Assembly (NCBI GenBank): GCA_020634555.1
Contig: JACKBK010000003.1
Span: 124,001 to 188,000, forward strand
Direction of reading: 5' to 3'
From: Caldilineae bacterium
GTDB lineage: Bacteria > Chloroflexota > Anaerolineae > JAAEKA01
Length of the DNA: 64,000 bases
How positions within the stretch are numbered: the first letter of the stretch is position 1; every line of letters begins with the position of its first letter. Shown here piece by piece: positions 15,828 to 25,800 of this stretch. The notes beneath the pieces are model-generated. The model was not told the origin of the DNA. It searched no databases and saw nothing but the letters and a program-made list of their open reading frames with translations. The translations under genes and the position numbers were made by a program.

Positions 15828-16628
15828 ATGCTAAACTTCGCCATCGATCTTGCTCGCCAGGCCGGCGAGCTACTGCGCCAGGGCCACGAAAACGGCGCGT
15901 CCCTGGTCCATACCAAACAGAGCACCGTCGATTTGGTCACCGAGACCGACCTGGCGTCGGAGCGATTGATCATCGACGCTTTGCGCCACCAATATCCTGA
16001 CCACGCAATCTTCGGCGAGGAAACGGGCGAGACACTGCCTGCCAGCGGCCCAGTCTGGGTCATTGACCCGTTGGATGGGACGACCAATTTCGCACACGGC
16101 TTCCCGGTGTTCTCCGTCTCCATCGCGCTGATGGTGGACGGCGAACCGGCGCTGGGTGTGGTCCACGACCCGCTGCGCGACGACACCTTCTGGGCAGAGA
16201 GCGGGCAGGGTGCCTGGCGCAACGGCGAGCAGGTCCATGTCTCGACCACGGCCGCGCTGGGCAGCAGCCTGCTCGCCACCGGTTTCGCCTACGACCGAGC
16301 CACCAATCCGGACAACAACCTGGCCGAATTCAGCTATTTCGTGCCCAAGACTCGCGGTGTACGGCGGGCCGGCTCGGCCGCGTTGGACATGTGCTGGGTC
16401 GCCTGTGGCTGGCTGGACGGCTACTGGGAACGCGGCATCAGTGTTTGGGATGCTGCCGCAGCCGTGTTGCTGATCCGCGAGGCAGGCGGGCTGGCCTGCA
16501 CCTACAGCGGGCGCCCCTGGAGGCCTGGTGATCGGAACGTGTTGGCCAGCAACGGCGTCCAGTCGATGCACGACGCGCTGTTGTCTGGATTACGTAGCGC
16601 ACGCGCTGGTTTGCCTGAGATCGATTGA
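15828..16628 (+). CDS. Inositol monophosphatase family protein (SuhB-like)
   Basis: The protein has 266 residues. The lithium-sensitive phosphatase motifs are present: FGEETGE near residue 62, VWVIDPLDGTTNFAHG near 76-90 with the paired metal-binding aspartates, and VWDAAAAVLL near 206. By family it dephosphorylates inositol-1-phosphate or related sugar phosphates with Mg2+; some members act on histidinol phosphate or NADP. Context gives no pathway. The ATG has no obvious ribosome site. Confidence 0.93.
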   Translation: MLNFAIDLARQAGELLRQGHENGASLVHTKQSTVDLVTETDLASERLIIDALRHQYPDHAIFGEETGETLPASGPVWVIDPLDGTTNFAHGFPVFSVSIALMVDGEPALGVVHDPLRDDTFWAESGQGAWRNGEQVHVSTTAALGSSLLATGFAYDRATNPDNNLAEFSYFVPKTRGVRRAGSAALDMCWVACGWLDGYWERGISVWDAAAAVLLIREAGGLACTYSGRPWRPGDRNVLASNGVQSMHDALLSGLRSARAGLPEID

Positions 16629-16644
16629 AGACCGAACAAGATCC

Positions 16645-17805
16645 ATGTATCTGAAAGACAGACCCAGTCGCCGCAGGCGCAAGAGGTCCTCGCTTCCAAT
16701 TTTACTGATTGCTCTGGCGCTGCTGATCGGTGTTGGCTACATTGCCAACCAGGAATACGATTTACTGCGCAATCCATTCCAGACGCCCACTCCGGCGCCA
16801 ACACCGACCCGTTCCACATTGTCCATCTTGGACGAGGTCAGCGATTTGCAGGATCAGGGCAAGGTGTCGGAAGCTGCCGACGTGCTGGCGCTGGTAGCTG
16901 AGCGCGAGCCAGACAACGACGAGGTCTGGCGGGACATGGCGCGGCTGCTGGTCTATGCCAGCCGCTACGATGAGGCGGTCACCGCCGCGCGCAAAGCGGT
17001 GGAGATCAACGGCGACGATGCCCGCAACCAGGCAGCGCTGGCGTCAGCTCTCGACTGGAACGGGGACTACGACGAATCCTACACCCTGGCCCAACTTGCC
17101 GTCCAGATGGACCCTGCATTGGCTGATGCCCACGCCACCCTGGCCGAGGTTCTGGCGGATCTGGGAAGCTGGCGGCAGGCGGTACAAGAGGCCGAGGCAG
17201 CGCTGGAGTTGGATCCGCGCAACTTCAACGCTGTTCGGGTCCTGGGGTATGCCTACGAGGTGCAGGGGAAGTATACAGAAGCGCTGGACTACTATGAGCA
17301 GGCCGCAGCGTTGGAGCCCAACCTGCCCTTTATCTATCTGATCATGGGGCGCAACTATCGGGCGCTGGAGAACTTTGACGAAGCGATTGCCATGTTCCGC
17401 CGCGGGTTGACCGGTGCGCCCGACGATCCGTGGCTGCGTTTCGAATTAGGAAAGACCTTGCGTCTGACGGGTGATGAGGAGTTAGGGCTGCGCGAGCTTC
17501 GCAAGGCGGTGGAGCTGAAGCCCGACATGCCGGAGGCCTACAAGGAGCTTGCCATTGGGTTGTACCTGCGGCGGGCGTACGAGGAAGCCATCGAGAACAT
17601 GACCAAGGCTATCGACCTGGGCAATGAGGCCGGCATCAACTTCTACATCATCGGCCGCTCCTATCTGAACATCGAGGCGGTCGACTGCGAAAACGCCGTG
17701 CCATGGCTGCAGCGAGCGCTGCTGACCGACGCCGATAATATTCCGGCCGCCGACGCCGAAACCAGCATCCGCGAGTGTGGTGGCGAGGTGCCGACCAGAC
17801 AGTAG
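16645..17805 (+). CDS. Membrane-anchored TPR protein
   Basis: The protein has 386 residues from the ATG at 16645. A basic N-terminus (RPSRRRRKR) precedes a single hydrophobic helix (about 18-36), then a Pro/Thr tether (TPTPAPTPTR), then roughly eight to nine tandem 34-residue TPR units to the end (for example VWRDMARLLVYASRYDEAVT and FNAVRVLGYAYEVQGKYTEA). The topology suggests a short cytoplasmic tail and an outer-facing TPR scaffold. It probably mediates protein-protein contacts; partners are unknown. It is separated from groES by a repeat-rich region. Confidence 0.87.
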   Translation: MYLKDRPSRRRRKRSSLPILLIALALLIGVGYIANQEYDLLRNPFQTPTPAPTPTRSTLSILDEVSDLQDQGKVSEAADVLALVAEREPDNDEVWRDMARLLVYASRYDEAVTAARKAVEINGDDARNQAALASALDWNGDYDESYTLAQLAVQMDPALADAHATLAEVLADLGSWRQAVQEAEAALELDPRNFNAVRVLGYAYEVQGKYTEALDYYEQAAALEPNLPFIYLIMGRNYRALENFDEAIAMFRRGLTGAPDDPWLRFELGKTLRLTGDEELGLRELRKAVELKPDMPEAYKELAIGLYLRRAYEEAIENMTKAIDLGNEAGINFYIIGRSYLNIEAVDCENAVPWLQRALLTDADNIPAADAETSIRECGGEVPTRQ

Positions 17806-17820
17806 GAGATGGTGAGGAGA

Positions 17821-18050
17821 GGCGTGAAACGTGAAACGTGATGCGTGAAACGTGAAGCGGAGGTGTGAAGGCACCGACCCGTTTGAGAGACTGTTTGAAA
17901 AGTCGTCCACGCAGACTTCTGGGTTGGGCGACTTCCGAAGTCTTCTCAAACAGCTTCTAAAACTGAAATGCATTGCGTCTCACGTTTCACGTCTCACGTC
18001 TCACGTTTCACGTCTCAACGTTTCACGTCTCTCGCATCACGTTTCACGCC
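17821..18050. repeat. Composite element: inverted heptad arrays around a MITE-like core
   Basis: The left arm (17821-17858) is built of GTGAAAC/GTGATGC-type heptads and the right arm (about 17977-18050) of their complements. The outermost 14 bp, GGCGTGAAACGTGA (17821-17834) and TCACGTTTCACGCC (18037-18050), are perfectly complementary. Inside lies one copy of the MITE-like repeat (17886-17961). The region ends about 70 bp before the groES promoter. It contains no gene. Confidence 0.75.
17886..17961. repeat. MITE-like repeat, short copy (76 bp)
   Basis: It begins AGAGACTGTTTGAAAAGTCG and ends CAAACAGCTTCTAAA. Its first 34 bases are identical to the start of the element at 38815-38948, and its last 35 match that element's end with two differences. 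The ends form an imperfect inverted repeat around CTGTTTGA. It lacks about 58 bp of the core present in the long copy. Confidence 0.8.
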
Positions 18051-18119
18051 TGCAAGCCCTAACCTCATCTGAGCCTCGTCGCCTGTGCCAGCAGTGATCT
18101 GAATCCGTCACGCGCAGAT

Positions 18120-18148
18120 TTGACCGTTTCAAAAAGCTGTTGTAAACT
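18120..18148 (+). promoter_or_regulatory. groESL promoter
   Basis: TTGACC (18120-18125), a 17-bp spacer and TAAACT (18143-18148). The CIRCE operator begins 8 bp downstream, over the expected transcription start. Confidence 0.6.
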
Positions 18149-18155
18149 ATCCCCG

Positions 18156-18182
18156 TTAGCACTCTTGCGCATTGAGTGCTAA
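18156..18182 (+). promoter_or_regulatory. CIRCE operator (HrcA-binding site)
   Basis: TTAGCACTC (18156-18164), nine bases, GAGTGCTAA (18174-18182): an exact match to the CIRCE consensus. It is the binding site of the heat-shock repressor HrcA and lies at the 5' end of the groESL transcript. Confidence 0.97.
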
Positions 18183-18239
18183 CGGTTTTTTGTGAGTAGT
18201 GACAACAAAACTTTCTACATTTTGGAGGTAAAGAAACCC

Positions 18240-18527
18240 ATGAACCTCAAGCCACTAGGAGATCGACTGTTGGTGAAGCCGATCGAACAGGAAGAGAAAA
18301 CCGCTTCCGGCATCATTCTGCCGGAGACCGCCAAGGAAAAGCCTCAGGAAGGCGAGGTCCTGGCCGTTGGCCCCGGTGGGCGCAAGGAAGATGGCAGCAG
18401 AATCGCCATGGACGTCGAAGTCGGCGATCGTGTGCTGTATGCCAAGTACGCCGGCACCGAAGTCAAGATGGATGGCGTCAAGTACCTCATCCTGCGTGAG
18501 AGCGACGTGTTGGCCACCGTCGGCTAG
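18240..18527 (+). CDS. groES: Co-chaperonin GroES
   Basis: The protein has 95 residues. The ATG at 18240, with GGAGG eleven bases upstream, gives the canonical MNLKPLGDRLLVKP start. The mobile-loop region EEKTASGIILPETAKEKP and the VLYAKYAGTEVK and YLILRESDVLA segments are standard. It forms the heptameric lid of the GroEL chamber in the cytoplasm. It is co-transcribed with groEL 54 bp downstream and repressed by HrcA through CIRCE. Confidence 0.98.
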   Translation: MNLKPLGDRLLVKPIEQEEKTASGIILPETAKEKPQEGEVLAVGPGGRKEDGSRIAMDVEVGDRVLYAKYAGTEVKMDGVKYLILRESDVLATVG

Positions 18528-18581
18528 TCCGCTACAGAACTTGAAACAGATACTTCGTTAGGACAAATAAGGAGCACTGAC

Positions 18582-20228
18582 ATGGCAAAGCAACTGGTAT
18601 TTGCTGATGAGGCCCGCCGCAACCTCAAGACCGGCGTCGACACGCTGGCCAATGCGGTCAAGACAACCCTCGGCCCCAAGGGCCGCAACGTCGCCCTGGA
18701 CAAGAAGTGGGGCGCCCCCACCATCACGCATGACGGCGTCACCGTCGCCAAAGAAATCGAGCTGGAAGACCCCTATCAGAACATGGGCGCCCAGCTTCTC
18801 AAAGAAGCCGCCACCAAGACCAACGACATCGCCGGCGACGGCACCACCACCGCCACCGTGCTGGCCCAGGCCGTTGTCAACGAGGGCCTGAAGAACGTGG
18901 CTGCTGGCGCCAACCCGATGCTGCTCAAGCGCGGCATCGAGAAGGGCGTTGCTGCGCTGGCCGACGCCGTACGTGCGCAGGCTATCGACATCAACACTCG
19001 CGAGGAGATTGCTGCTGTGGCCGCCATCTCGGCCCAGGACCAGGCAATCGGCAGCCTGATCGCCGATGTCATGGAGAAGGTCGGCAAGGACGGCGTTATC
19101 ACCGTCGAAGAGAGCAAGACCGGCCTCGCTTTTGAGACCGAGTATGTCGAGGGTATGCAGTTCGACCGCGGCTACATCTCGCCCTACTTTGTCTCCAACC
19201 CTGAGCGGATGGAAGCCGAGCTCGAGGACCCCTACATCCTCCTGACCGACAAAAAGATCTCGGCGGCTGCCGACATCGTGCCCGTGCTCGAGAAGCTGAT
19301 CCAGCTTGGCCGGCGCGAGCTGGTGATCATCGCTGAGGACGTGGACAGCGAAGCGCTGGCCACCCTGGTGCTGAACAAGCTGCGCGGCGTGTTTAACGTT
19401 CTGGCCATCAAGGCCCCTGGCTTCGGCGACCGCCGCAAGGCCATGCTGCAGGACATGGCGATCCTCACCGGTGCGCAGGTCATCACCGACGAGATGGGCC
19501 GCAAGCTGGAGACCACCACCGTCAGCGACCTGGGCCGCTGCGACAAGATCGTTTCCACCAAGGACGACACCACCATCGTCGGCGGCTCCGGCGACGAGTC
19601 GCAGATCAGAGGCCGCATCGAGCAGATCAAGGTCGAGGTCGAGAACAGCACCAGCGACTACGACAAAGAAAAGCTACAGGAACGGTTGGCCAAGCTGGCC
19701 GGTGGCGTGGCTATCATCCGCGTCGGCGCGGCCACTGAGGTCGAGTTGAAGGAAAAGAAGCACCGCGTCGAGGATGCTCTGAGCGCCACCCGCGCAGCCG
19801 TAGAAGAAGGCATCGTGCCCGGCGGCGGCGTCGCCCTGGTGAACGCGATCAGCGCTCTGGATGAGGCCGCGAAGGGTACGGAAGGCGACGTCATGACCGG
19901 CGTCAAGATCTTGCGCCGCGCGCTGGAAGAACCCATGCGCCAGATCGCTACCAACGCCGGCAAGGACGGCGCAGTGACGGTGGAGACCGTGCGCCGGCTC
20001 CAGAAGGAGCAGGACAACATGCGCCTCGGTTACGATGTGATCAGCGAGCAGTACCTGGACATGGTCAACGCTGGCATCATCGATCCGGCCAAGGTCACGC
20101 GCGGCGGTCTGGAGAACGCGGCCAGCATCGCGGCCATGATCCTGACCACCGAGGCCCTGATCACTGACATTCCTGAGAAGGAAAAGATGCCGCCCATGCC
20201 CCCCGGCGGCGGCGGAATGGACTTCTAA
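18582..20228 (+). CDS. groEL: Chaperonin GroEL
   Basis: The protein has 548 residues, the usual length. It has VKTTLGPKGRNV at the N-terminal ATP site, AGDGTTTATVLA, the apical-domain region, GVAIIRVGAATEVELKEKKH, and a C-terminal tail of Met, Pro and Gly ending GGGGMDF, the typical disordered GGM tail. It is an ATP-driven folding chamber working with GroES. A ribosome site (AAGGAG) precedes the ATG, and a strong terminator follows at 20289. Confidence 0.99.
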   Translation: MAKQLVFADEARRNLKTGVDTLANAVKTTLGPKGRNVALDKKWGAPTITHDGVTVAKEIELEDPYQNMGAQLLKEAATKTNDIAGDGTTTATVLAQAVVNEGLKNVAAGANPMLLKRGIEKGVAALADAVRAQAIDINTREEIAAVAAISAQDQAIGSLIADVMEKVGKDGVITVEESKTGLAFETEYVEGMQFDRGYISPYFVSNPERMEAELEDPYILLTDKKISAAADIVPVLEKLIQLGRRELVIIAEDVDSEALATLVLNKLRGVFNVLAIKAPGFGDRRKAMLQDMAILTGAQVITDEMGRKLETTTVSDLGRCDKIVSTKDDTTIVGGSGDESQIRGRIEQIKVEVENSTSDYDKEKLQERLAKLAGGVAIIRVGAATEVELKEKKHRVEDALSATRAAVEEGIVPGGGVALVNAISALDEAAKGTEGDVMTGVKILRRALEEPMRQIATNAGKDGAVTVETVRRLQKEQDNMRLGYDVISEQYLDMVNAGIIDPAKVTRGGLENAASIAAMILTTEALITDIPEKEKMPPMPPGGGGMDF

Positions 20229-20288
20229 GCAGTGATCCGTTCGTAACAGGGCGAACAATCGCCCGCTACGAACCATCAACGCAAATCG

Positions 20289-20320
20289 AGAGCCGTCTGG
20301 CAATGCCAGGCGGCTCTTTT
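20289..20320 (+). terminator. groESL intrinsic terminator
   Basis: AGAGCCGTCTGG (20289-20300), loop CAATG, CCAGGCGGCTCT (20306-20317), then TTTT. A 12-bp stem with one G-T pair, 60 bp after the groEL stop. Confidence 0.9.
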
Positions 20321-20323
20321 ATG

Positions 20324-20462
20324 CGTCATGCCCGCCTTCGCGGGCATCCAGGTTCCTGGCAAGCACACACCATCGCTCCATTCACGGCTGCTGGACTCCC
20401 ACCTCCGCGGGAGTGACGACATAGAGCGGTGTACGTCATGCCCGCGAAGGCGGGCATCCAGG
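20324..20462. repeat. Cluster of three REP-like units
   Basis: GTCATGCCCGCCTTCGCGGG (20324 on), a diverged inverted unit CTGGACTCCCACCTCCGCGG (20391 on) and GTCATGCCCGCGAAGGCGGG (20435 on), two of them followed by CATCCAGGnTCCTGGC. Same family as 15729-15793. The cluster explains the long artefactual upstream extension of the next reading frame. Confidence 0.85.
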
Positions 20463-20539
20463 CTCCTGGCCGGCAAACGGCGCCATCTGTGGTTTCTCCC
20501 GCGGGCGCGAGTTGCGGGCTGCCACGCCTCTGTGTTACC

Positions 20540-21847
20540 ATGCCGCTCATGTCATCTTCAAGCCGTTGGCGCAAGATCATCCCCGGCGTTCTGCTGGCTG
20601 CGTTTAGCATCGCCTTCTCCGTACTCTTATTGGAAGGCGGCGTGCGGCTGCTGCGCCTGGCGCCACCGGCTGAGGGAACCGGCTGGTTCTGGCGAGTGCC
20701 TGATCCGCAGACCGGCTGGTCATTGCAACCCGGCGCGAGCGGTCGCTGGTTCAACCCACAGGTCGAGTACGACGTAGAGGTCGCGATCAACAGCAACGGT
20801 CTGCGCGACATAGAGCGGGCGACGCTGGCCAAACCGGATGACGTCTTTCGCATTTTGCTGCTGGGCGACTCGTACGTCGAGGGGTTGCGCGTGCCGCTGG
20901 AACAGACCTTTGGCAAGACGCTGGAAGCGCGGCTCAACGCCGATGGATTGGCCAGTCAACGTATCGAGGTGATCCCTGCCGGCGTCAGCGGCTGGGGCAC
21001 CGACCAGGAGCTGCTCTGGCTGCGCGAGTACGGCGCTGCCTACCAGCCTGACCTGGTGCTGCTCGCCTTTTTCCCTGGCAACGACTTCCAGAACAACAGC
21101 GAGACCTTGGAGGTGGAGAACATGGGCAGCGTGCAAAAGCCCTTCTTCCACCTGGAGAACGGCGAGCCTGTGCTGCGCTATTTCCCCTTCGATCCGGCCG
21201 CGGTTGCGCAGCCAGCCGAAACCACTACCCCATCGGATAACACGGGCGATTCGCGCCCTGTCTTGTCACCCGTGGCGGCCTGGCTGAAGCAGCACTCGGC
21301 ACTCTATCGCTTTGCCGGCCCGGCGCTGGCCGGAGGCGCGCCTGACTTGGCACGAAGCCTGGCAGACCGCGGGCTGCTGGAACGTGGCTTGTTGCGCGGT
21401 GACACGTCCGACGAGTATATCCCCGTCGCCTACGGCGTCTACCGTGCCCCCTTGTCCGATGACTGGACCAACTCGGTGGAGCTGACCGGCGCGTTGATCG
21501 GTGAAATGCGCACTCAGGCGAAGATGCTGGACGCTTCACTGGCCGCTGTGATCGTCACCGCTCCTGAACAGGTCTACCCCGACCGCTGGCAGCAACGGCT
21601 GGATGACAACCCGGCCATGGCGGCCTACACATGGGATCTGGAACAGCCCAACCGATTGGCGGCCGATCTGTTTTTGCGGGCAGGCATCCGGTACCTGGAC
21701 CTGTTGCCTGCCTTCCGCGAGCGGGCCGAGGCAGGCGCTTTGCTGCACCTGCGCCACGACGGACACTGGACTCCCGCCGGCGAACAACTGGCGGGGGAGG
21801 CGACAGCGGAGTTTCTGGTCGAGCAGAATCTGGTGCCTGAGCAGTGA
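20540..21847 (+). CDS. Membrane-anchored SGNH/GDSL-like hydrolase
   Basis: The protein has 435 residues from the ATG at 20540 (an ATG at 20549 is equally possible); further upstream the frame runs through REP DNA and is unlikely to be coding. An N-terminal hydrophobic helix (about 13-32) anchors it. The SGNH motifs are visible: ILLLGDSYVEG with nucleophile S111, FPGNDFQNN as the Asn block, and DGHWTPAG with D407 and H409. Related proteins are extracytoplasmic esterases or acyl/acetyl transferase partners in cell-surface glycan modification; the substrate here is not known. Nothing in the context fixes it. Confidence 0.82.
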   Translation: MPLMSSSSRWRKIIPGVLLAAFSIAFSVLLLEGGVRLLRLAPPAEGTGWFWRVPDPQTGWSLQPGASGRWFNPQVEYDVEVAINSNGLRDIERATLAKPDDVFRILLLGDSYVEGLRVPLEQTFGKTLEARLNADGLASQRIEVIPAGVSGWGTDQELLWLREYGAAYQPDLVLLAFFPGNDFQNNSETLEVENMGSVQKPFFHLENGEPVLRYFPFDPAAVAQPAETTTPSDNTGDSRPVLSPVAAWLKQHSALYRFAGPALAGGAPDLARSLADRGLLERGLLRGDTSDEYIPVAYGVYRAPLSDDWTNSVELTGALIGEMRTQAKMLDASLAAVIVTAPEQVYPDRWQQRLDDNPAMAAYTWDLEQPNRLAADLFLRAGIRYLDLLPAFRERAEAGALLHLRHDGHWTPAGEQLAGEATAEFLVEQNLVPEQ

Positions 21848-21862
21848 TGGCGAGGAAGGATG

Positions 21863-22315
21863 TCATGCACCGGGTTGGGCAGATTGGGTCTCGCCAAGCC
21901 AACGCACCCAAGGCAGCGTCTGATGCACGGCGGTGACTAGACGGCGATCGGCTGTCCACAGATCGCAGTTCAGCGCCTCGGCCAGGGCAACATAGTAGAC
22001 GTCATATGCCGTGGGACGGTTGAACTGTTCTGCCAATTCCCAAGTCCGTTCGTTGAGAATTCTGGAAGAGACCAGTGCAATGGGCTGAGCACGCAAGGCG
22101 TCGAATGCCAACCGGCCTGCTGCAGGACTGATCAACCCCCGGTAGACGTGGTTGCGCAGTACTGATGTTGCCTCGAACGCGAGGTGTTCCGGTGCAAACA
22201 CCTCTGTGTCGCTGTCAATCCATGTGTGCCACAGGTCATGGGCGCTCTGGCTATCCGCCTCAGCCAGCACCAGTTTGAGTACTAAACTCGCGTCAACACA
22301 TACCTGCGAGCTCAT
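21863..22315 (-). CDS. PIN-domain ribonuclease toxin (VapC-like)
   Basis: The protein has 150 residues. PIN acidic residues are in register: D8 (VCVDASLVLKL), E48 (AFEATSVL), D105 (AYDVYYVALAE) and D123 (LWTADRRL). It starts 23 bp inside the antitoxin gene, the usual overlapping arrangement. By family it is a Mg-dependent RNase restrained by its antitoxin. All active-site residues are present, so it is probably functional. Confidence 0.9.
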   Translation of the reverse strand: MSSQVCVDASLVLKLVLAEADSQSAHDLWHTWIDSDTEVFAPEHLAFEATSVLRNHVYRGLISPAAGRLAFDALRAQPIALVSSRILNERTWELAEQFNRPTAYDVYYVALAEALNCDLWTADRRLVTAVHQTLPWVRWLGETQSAQPGA

Positions 22316-22616
22316 CGGTTCTTTCCTCTCGCAATCTCGCGATCACTTCGCTGGAATCGGGCAACGGCGCGCCGCCAAGCTCGGCGAGTATTTGTTGCCG
22401 AGCTAGATTCGCACTGTCCAATGCTTGCGTGCGGAGGATCCTGCGTTGATCAGCTTCGTTTTCCAAGTTCTCCAGCATGCGCAGTTCCTCGATGCTGATC
22501 CACGCTACCAACGGCTTGCCGCGTCGCTCGACGATGACCCGCTGGCCGCCGTAGGCAACCTGAGCCATCAGGTCCGACAGTTGCGATCGCGCCTCGTTGA
22601 CGCTCACGATTTGCAT
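22293..22616 (-). CDS. Phd/YefM-family antitoxin
   Basis: The protein has 107 residues. The N-terminus MQIVSVNEARSQLSDLMAQV and the following VIVERRGKPLVAWIS are typical of the Phd/YefM DNA-binding domain; the C-terminal half should wrap the toxin. GAGGAG lies seven bases before the ATG. The pair probably autoregulates through the palindrome at 22645-22657. Confidence 0.88.
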   Translation of the reverse strand: MQIVSVNEARSQLSDLMAQVAYGGQRVIVERRGKPLVAWISIEELRMLENLENEADQRRILRTQALDSANLARQQILAELGGAPLPDSSEVIARLREERTDELAGMC

Positions 22617-22644
22617 GGTGTATACTCCTCTCGACGGTCATAAC

Positions 22645-22657
22645 GTACAATATGTAC
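22645..22657. promoter_or_regulatory. Palindromic operator candidate of the toxin-antitoxin pair
   Basis: GTACA-ATA-TGTAC, a perfect 13-bp palindrome 29 bp upstream of the antitoxin ATG, placed where an autoregulating Phd/YefM complex would bind. Confidence 0.5.
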
Positions 22658-22741
22658 AACCTTGTTGAATATAGCACCGCAGGACAGAACCTACAAGTTA
22701 TGCGCTATGCAGAAACTAATAACCTGGCGGAACGTGGCTTG

Positions 22742-22770
22742 TTGCCCGCCGCCATTGATTGCGGTATAAT
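22742..22770 (+). promoter_or_regulatory. Promoter of the giant glycosidase-like/DNRLRE protein
   Basis: TTGCCC (22742-22747), a 17-bp spacer and TATAAT (22765-22770), about 120 bp upstream of the start at 22890. The 12-base string GGTATAATCGCA recurs at the promoter near 30026. Confidence 0.7.
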
Positions 22771-22889
22771 CGCATCGTCAAAACATCTTGTCGGTCGGCG
22801 CGTTGCCAAAGTGGCCCTGACCGGCTCCACACACTTATACTCGTCGATCCGGGCGCAACACATCGCTGCTCACGAAGGACCCAAAGCCC

Positions 22890-25800
22890 ATGACGTCCCC
22901 CGACCAACCGCCTCCATACCGCGAAAGCTGGTTGCGGCGCTCGCTGCCGGTTCTCCTCCCCTTCTCGCTAATAGTATTGCTCGCGCTGCTGTGGTTGGTG
23001 CTGATGCGGCTGTTTCCGCCATCAGCGCCGCTCTTTGGCATTCCGCCTGAAGAGATCAAGTTCTCTATCACACAGATGGAGCCTCCCAGTGGGTTGTCCG
23101 CGGGCGGCGACATCGTGCCCGGCTTCTACTGCAACAGCTGCGGCAGCGACGATTGCCGCCAGCAATGCGTCGCGTCTCAGGCCGCCACTGGTATGCACAA
23201 CCGCTTTTTTTGGTGCGAGGTGATGCCGGCTGAAGGTGTCTACGACTTCAGCAAGGTGACCAACTGGGTACGCGTCAACCAGAACATGGGACTGCGCTCG
23301 ATCATCGGCTTTGCGCCCAAGACCGATCGCGGCACCGGACCAACCAGCGGCGGTTCCTGTACACCTGACAGCAACGGATCGCCCTCATGGATGCTGCGCC
23401 CCGGCTCCGTCTATCAACCGCTGATGAACGGCGAGGGTAGCACGACCAGTTATCACCTCGACCTCACCAACACGGCCGTCCAGTCGCAGTTGCGAGCCGC
23501 CTTGCAGCAATTCCGGCTCGAAGTAGCCGCGTTGCCATTGCCCGTACGTGACTCCATCGACTCCATCGAGGTCGATCTGGGCCATGACGGCGAGCCAAGA
23601 CCGGCCCGCAACTACGACGACTACCCACCCGACGAGCCGCTAGGCTGGATGGACCTGGACATGTACCGCTGCATCTATGCCGGGTTCCAATGGCAGGGCG
23701 CGCCGGACAAGCAGCGCTGCATCGACGGCAACGGCAACCCGGTCAACCCGCAGTTGGCTTTTGGCGCATCGGTGACGTGGCGCGACCAGGCGCTCAAGCC
23801 GATAATCGACATCTACGGCCAGGAGCTTTCCAAACTGGTTCAGGGAGACGTCCGCGGGCTGCCGATGGTTGCAGTCGTCTCACACCAGCTTCTTTCGCCA
23901 TACGACGAACGGGTCGCGTCCTGCCAGGGGTGCAATAATCTGAACTATGTGGACTATGCCTTCAGCCAGTACGGCATCGGCGTCAAGACCAGCGGCGTTA
24001 CCCCTGATCTTGGCAACGGCCAGGGAGCGGACACGCTAGGCGACGAATACCGCAACTGGGTCAATATCTTTAAACTGGACTGGCCACAGCGGCTGGTAAG
24101 TGGTGAGCACGGCGCCCTGAACATCGGCTCCGGCCACTGCTGCGACGATCCCAAGGAACTCTACTGGGCGGTGCTCAACGGACTGGACAAACACCTGCAG
24201 CAACTGCACTTTCCGGTAGCCCATTTTGCCCAGAACGATCCGGGCGCGGCCGAGGCGCGCCAGATGATGGCGCGCTACGCCGGCAGGACACTGGAGAACA
24301 CCCCTGACGTCTGGATCGTCTTTCGCGACACCGAGGGAACCTATTTTCCTGATGGCGACAACGGGGGTGGGAGCGGGGATCCACCGGGCAGCCCGCCTTG
24401 CTGTCGCAATCTACCTAACTACGAGTGGTTCATCTACCAGCGCAATCCTCAGCGCGCACAGGTAGTGCGCAACGGCCTGCCTGACAGCTATAAGAGTCTC
24501 TCTGCTCGCAACAACAGAACCGGGCCGTTGAAACTGGACATCGAAGACATGTGGTCAGGCGCAGCCCAGCAGCCATTGGCGGCCGGCGGCTGTGCGGTGT
24601 ATACGGTGGACGTGGAATATCAGGACAGCGGCAGCGACAGCTTTTCACTGCGCTACGCCGACTTTGCCGGCAACGTAGTTGACTTGCCGGTCAGCAAGAG
24701 CAACTCGGGCCAGTGGCGCACCGCCAGCTTTACCTTGAATGACGCCTACTTCAACGACAGCCTGCCTGGCAGCACCGACCTGGAGCTGGTGAACCCGGAC
24801 AGCCGCGCCGACGTCTTTCACCGGGTAACAGTGTCGCTAGACGGCGCATGCAGCGGGGCAACACCGACAGCGACTCTGTCAACCTTCCGCACGTCAACCC
24901 CAACTGCCACGCCCAACCTGACACCCAGCGCCACGCCCAGCGCGACGAGAACGGCCACCCCGATTCCACAATCAGTCACCTTGCAGCCGGGCGTCGCCGG
25001 CTATGCGGGCGTGGACGACGCGACCCTCAGCTCGTGGAACGGCGGCGACGAAACGAGGGGCAGCACCAGCCGGGTTTCCATCCGGCCCTTCGATGTCTGG
25101 GCGGGCGTGATACGCTTTGATTTGGCAAACGCGGTGCCGGCGGGTGCTGTGATCCAGAGCGCGACGCTAGATCTCAACGTCGTCTCGCGCTCCAACAACA
25201 GCAACTGGGCCGATGTCGGGGTATTTGCTTTACTGCGCGCGTGGGACGAGAGCCGGGTGTCGTGGAACCGGGCCAGCTCGTCCACTTCATGGACCATACC
25301 GGGCGCTAACGGCATCAACTCGGACCGCACCGGCATCATGCTGGACGAGCAACGGCTGGATGAGGTCGGCGTTTGGGAATCGTTCGACGTTACCAGCGCC
25401 GTGCGTGATTGGACCAGCGGCGCGCAGGTCAACAACGGGCTGATTTTGAAAGGGGGCGACGGCAGTGGCAACGTGAGCTATGATTTTGCCTCCAGCGAGT
25501 ATTTCGACATTGCTCTGCGGCCAAGGCTGACAATCCGGTTCCAGGCGATGACCGCAACACCCACGCCGACTATGACAGTCATCCCCACCCGCACGCCAAC
25601 GCGCACGCCTGCTCACACAGCCACACCAACCGCATCGCGCACGCCGACGCCAACACACTCCGCAACCGCGACCAGGACGGTCACGCCGGCGCCGGCCAGC
25701 ACGGCTACCCCAACGGCTTTGCGCAGCGCGACGCCGACACCATCAGCGACCTCTACCAGAACTGCGACGCCAACGCCGTCTGTCACCGCCACCCCAACGC

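Noticed and set aside
20429..20539. An upstream start for the SGNH hydrolase giving 37 more residues
   Set aside because: That stretch translates a REP repeat unit and has no ribosome site; the hydrophobic anchor begins after the ATG at 20540.
21379..22745. A shared 17-mer GGAACGTGGCTTGTTGC inside the SGNH gene and upstream of the giant surface gene
   Set aside because: There is no extension of similarity on either side and one copy is within coding sequence; one such match is not surprising by chance in 64 kb.
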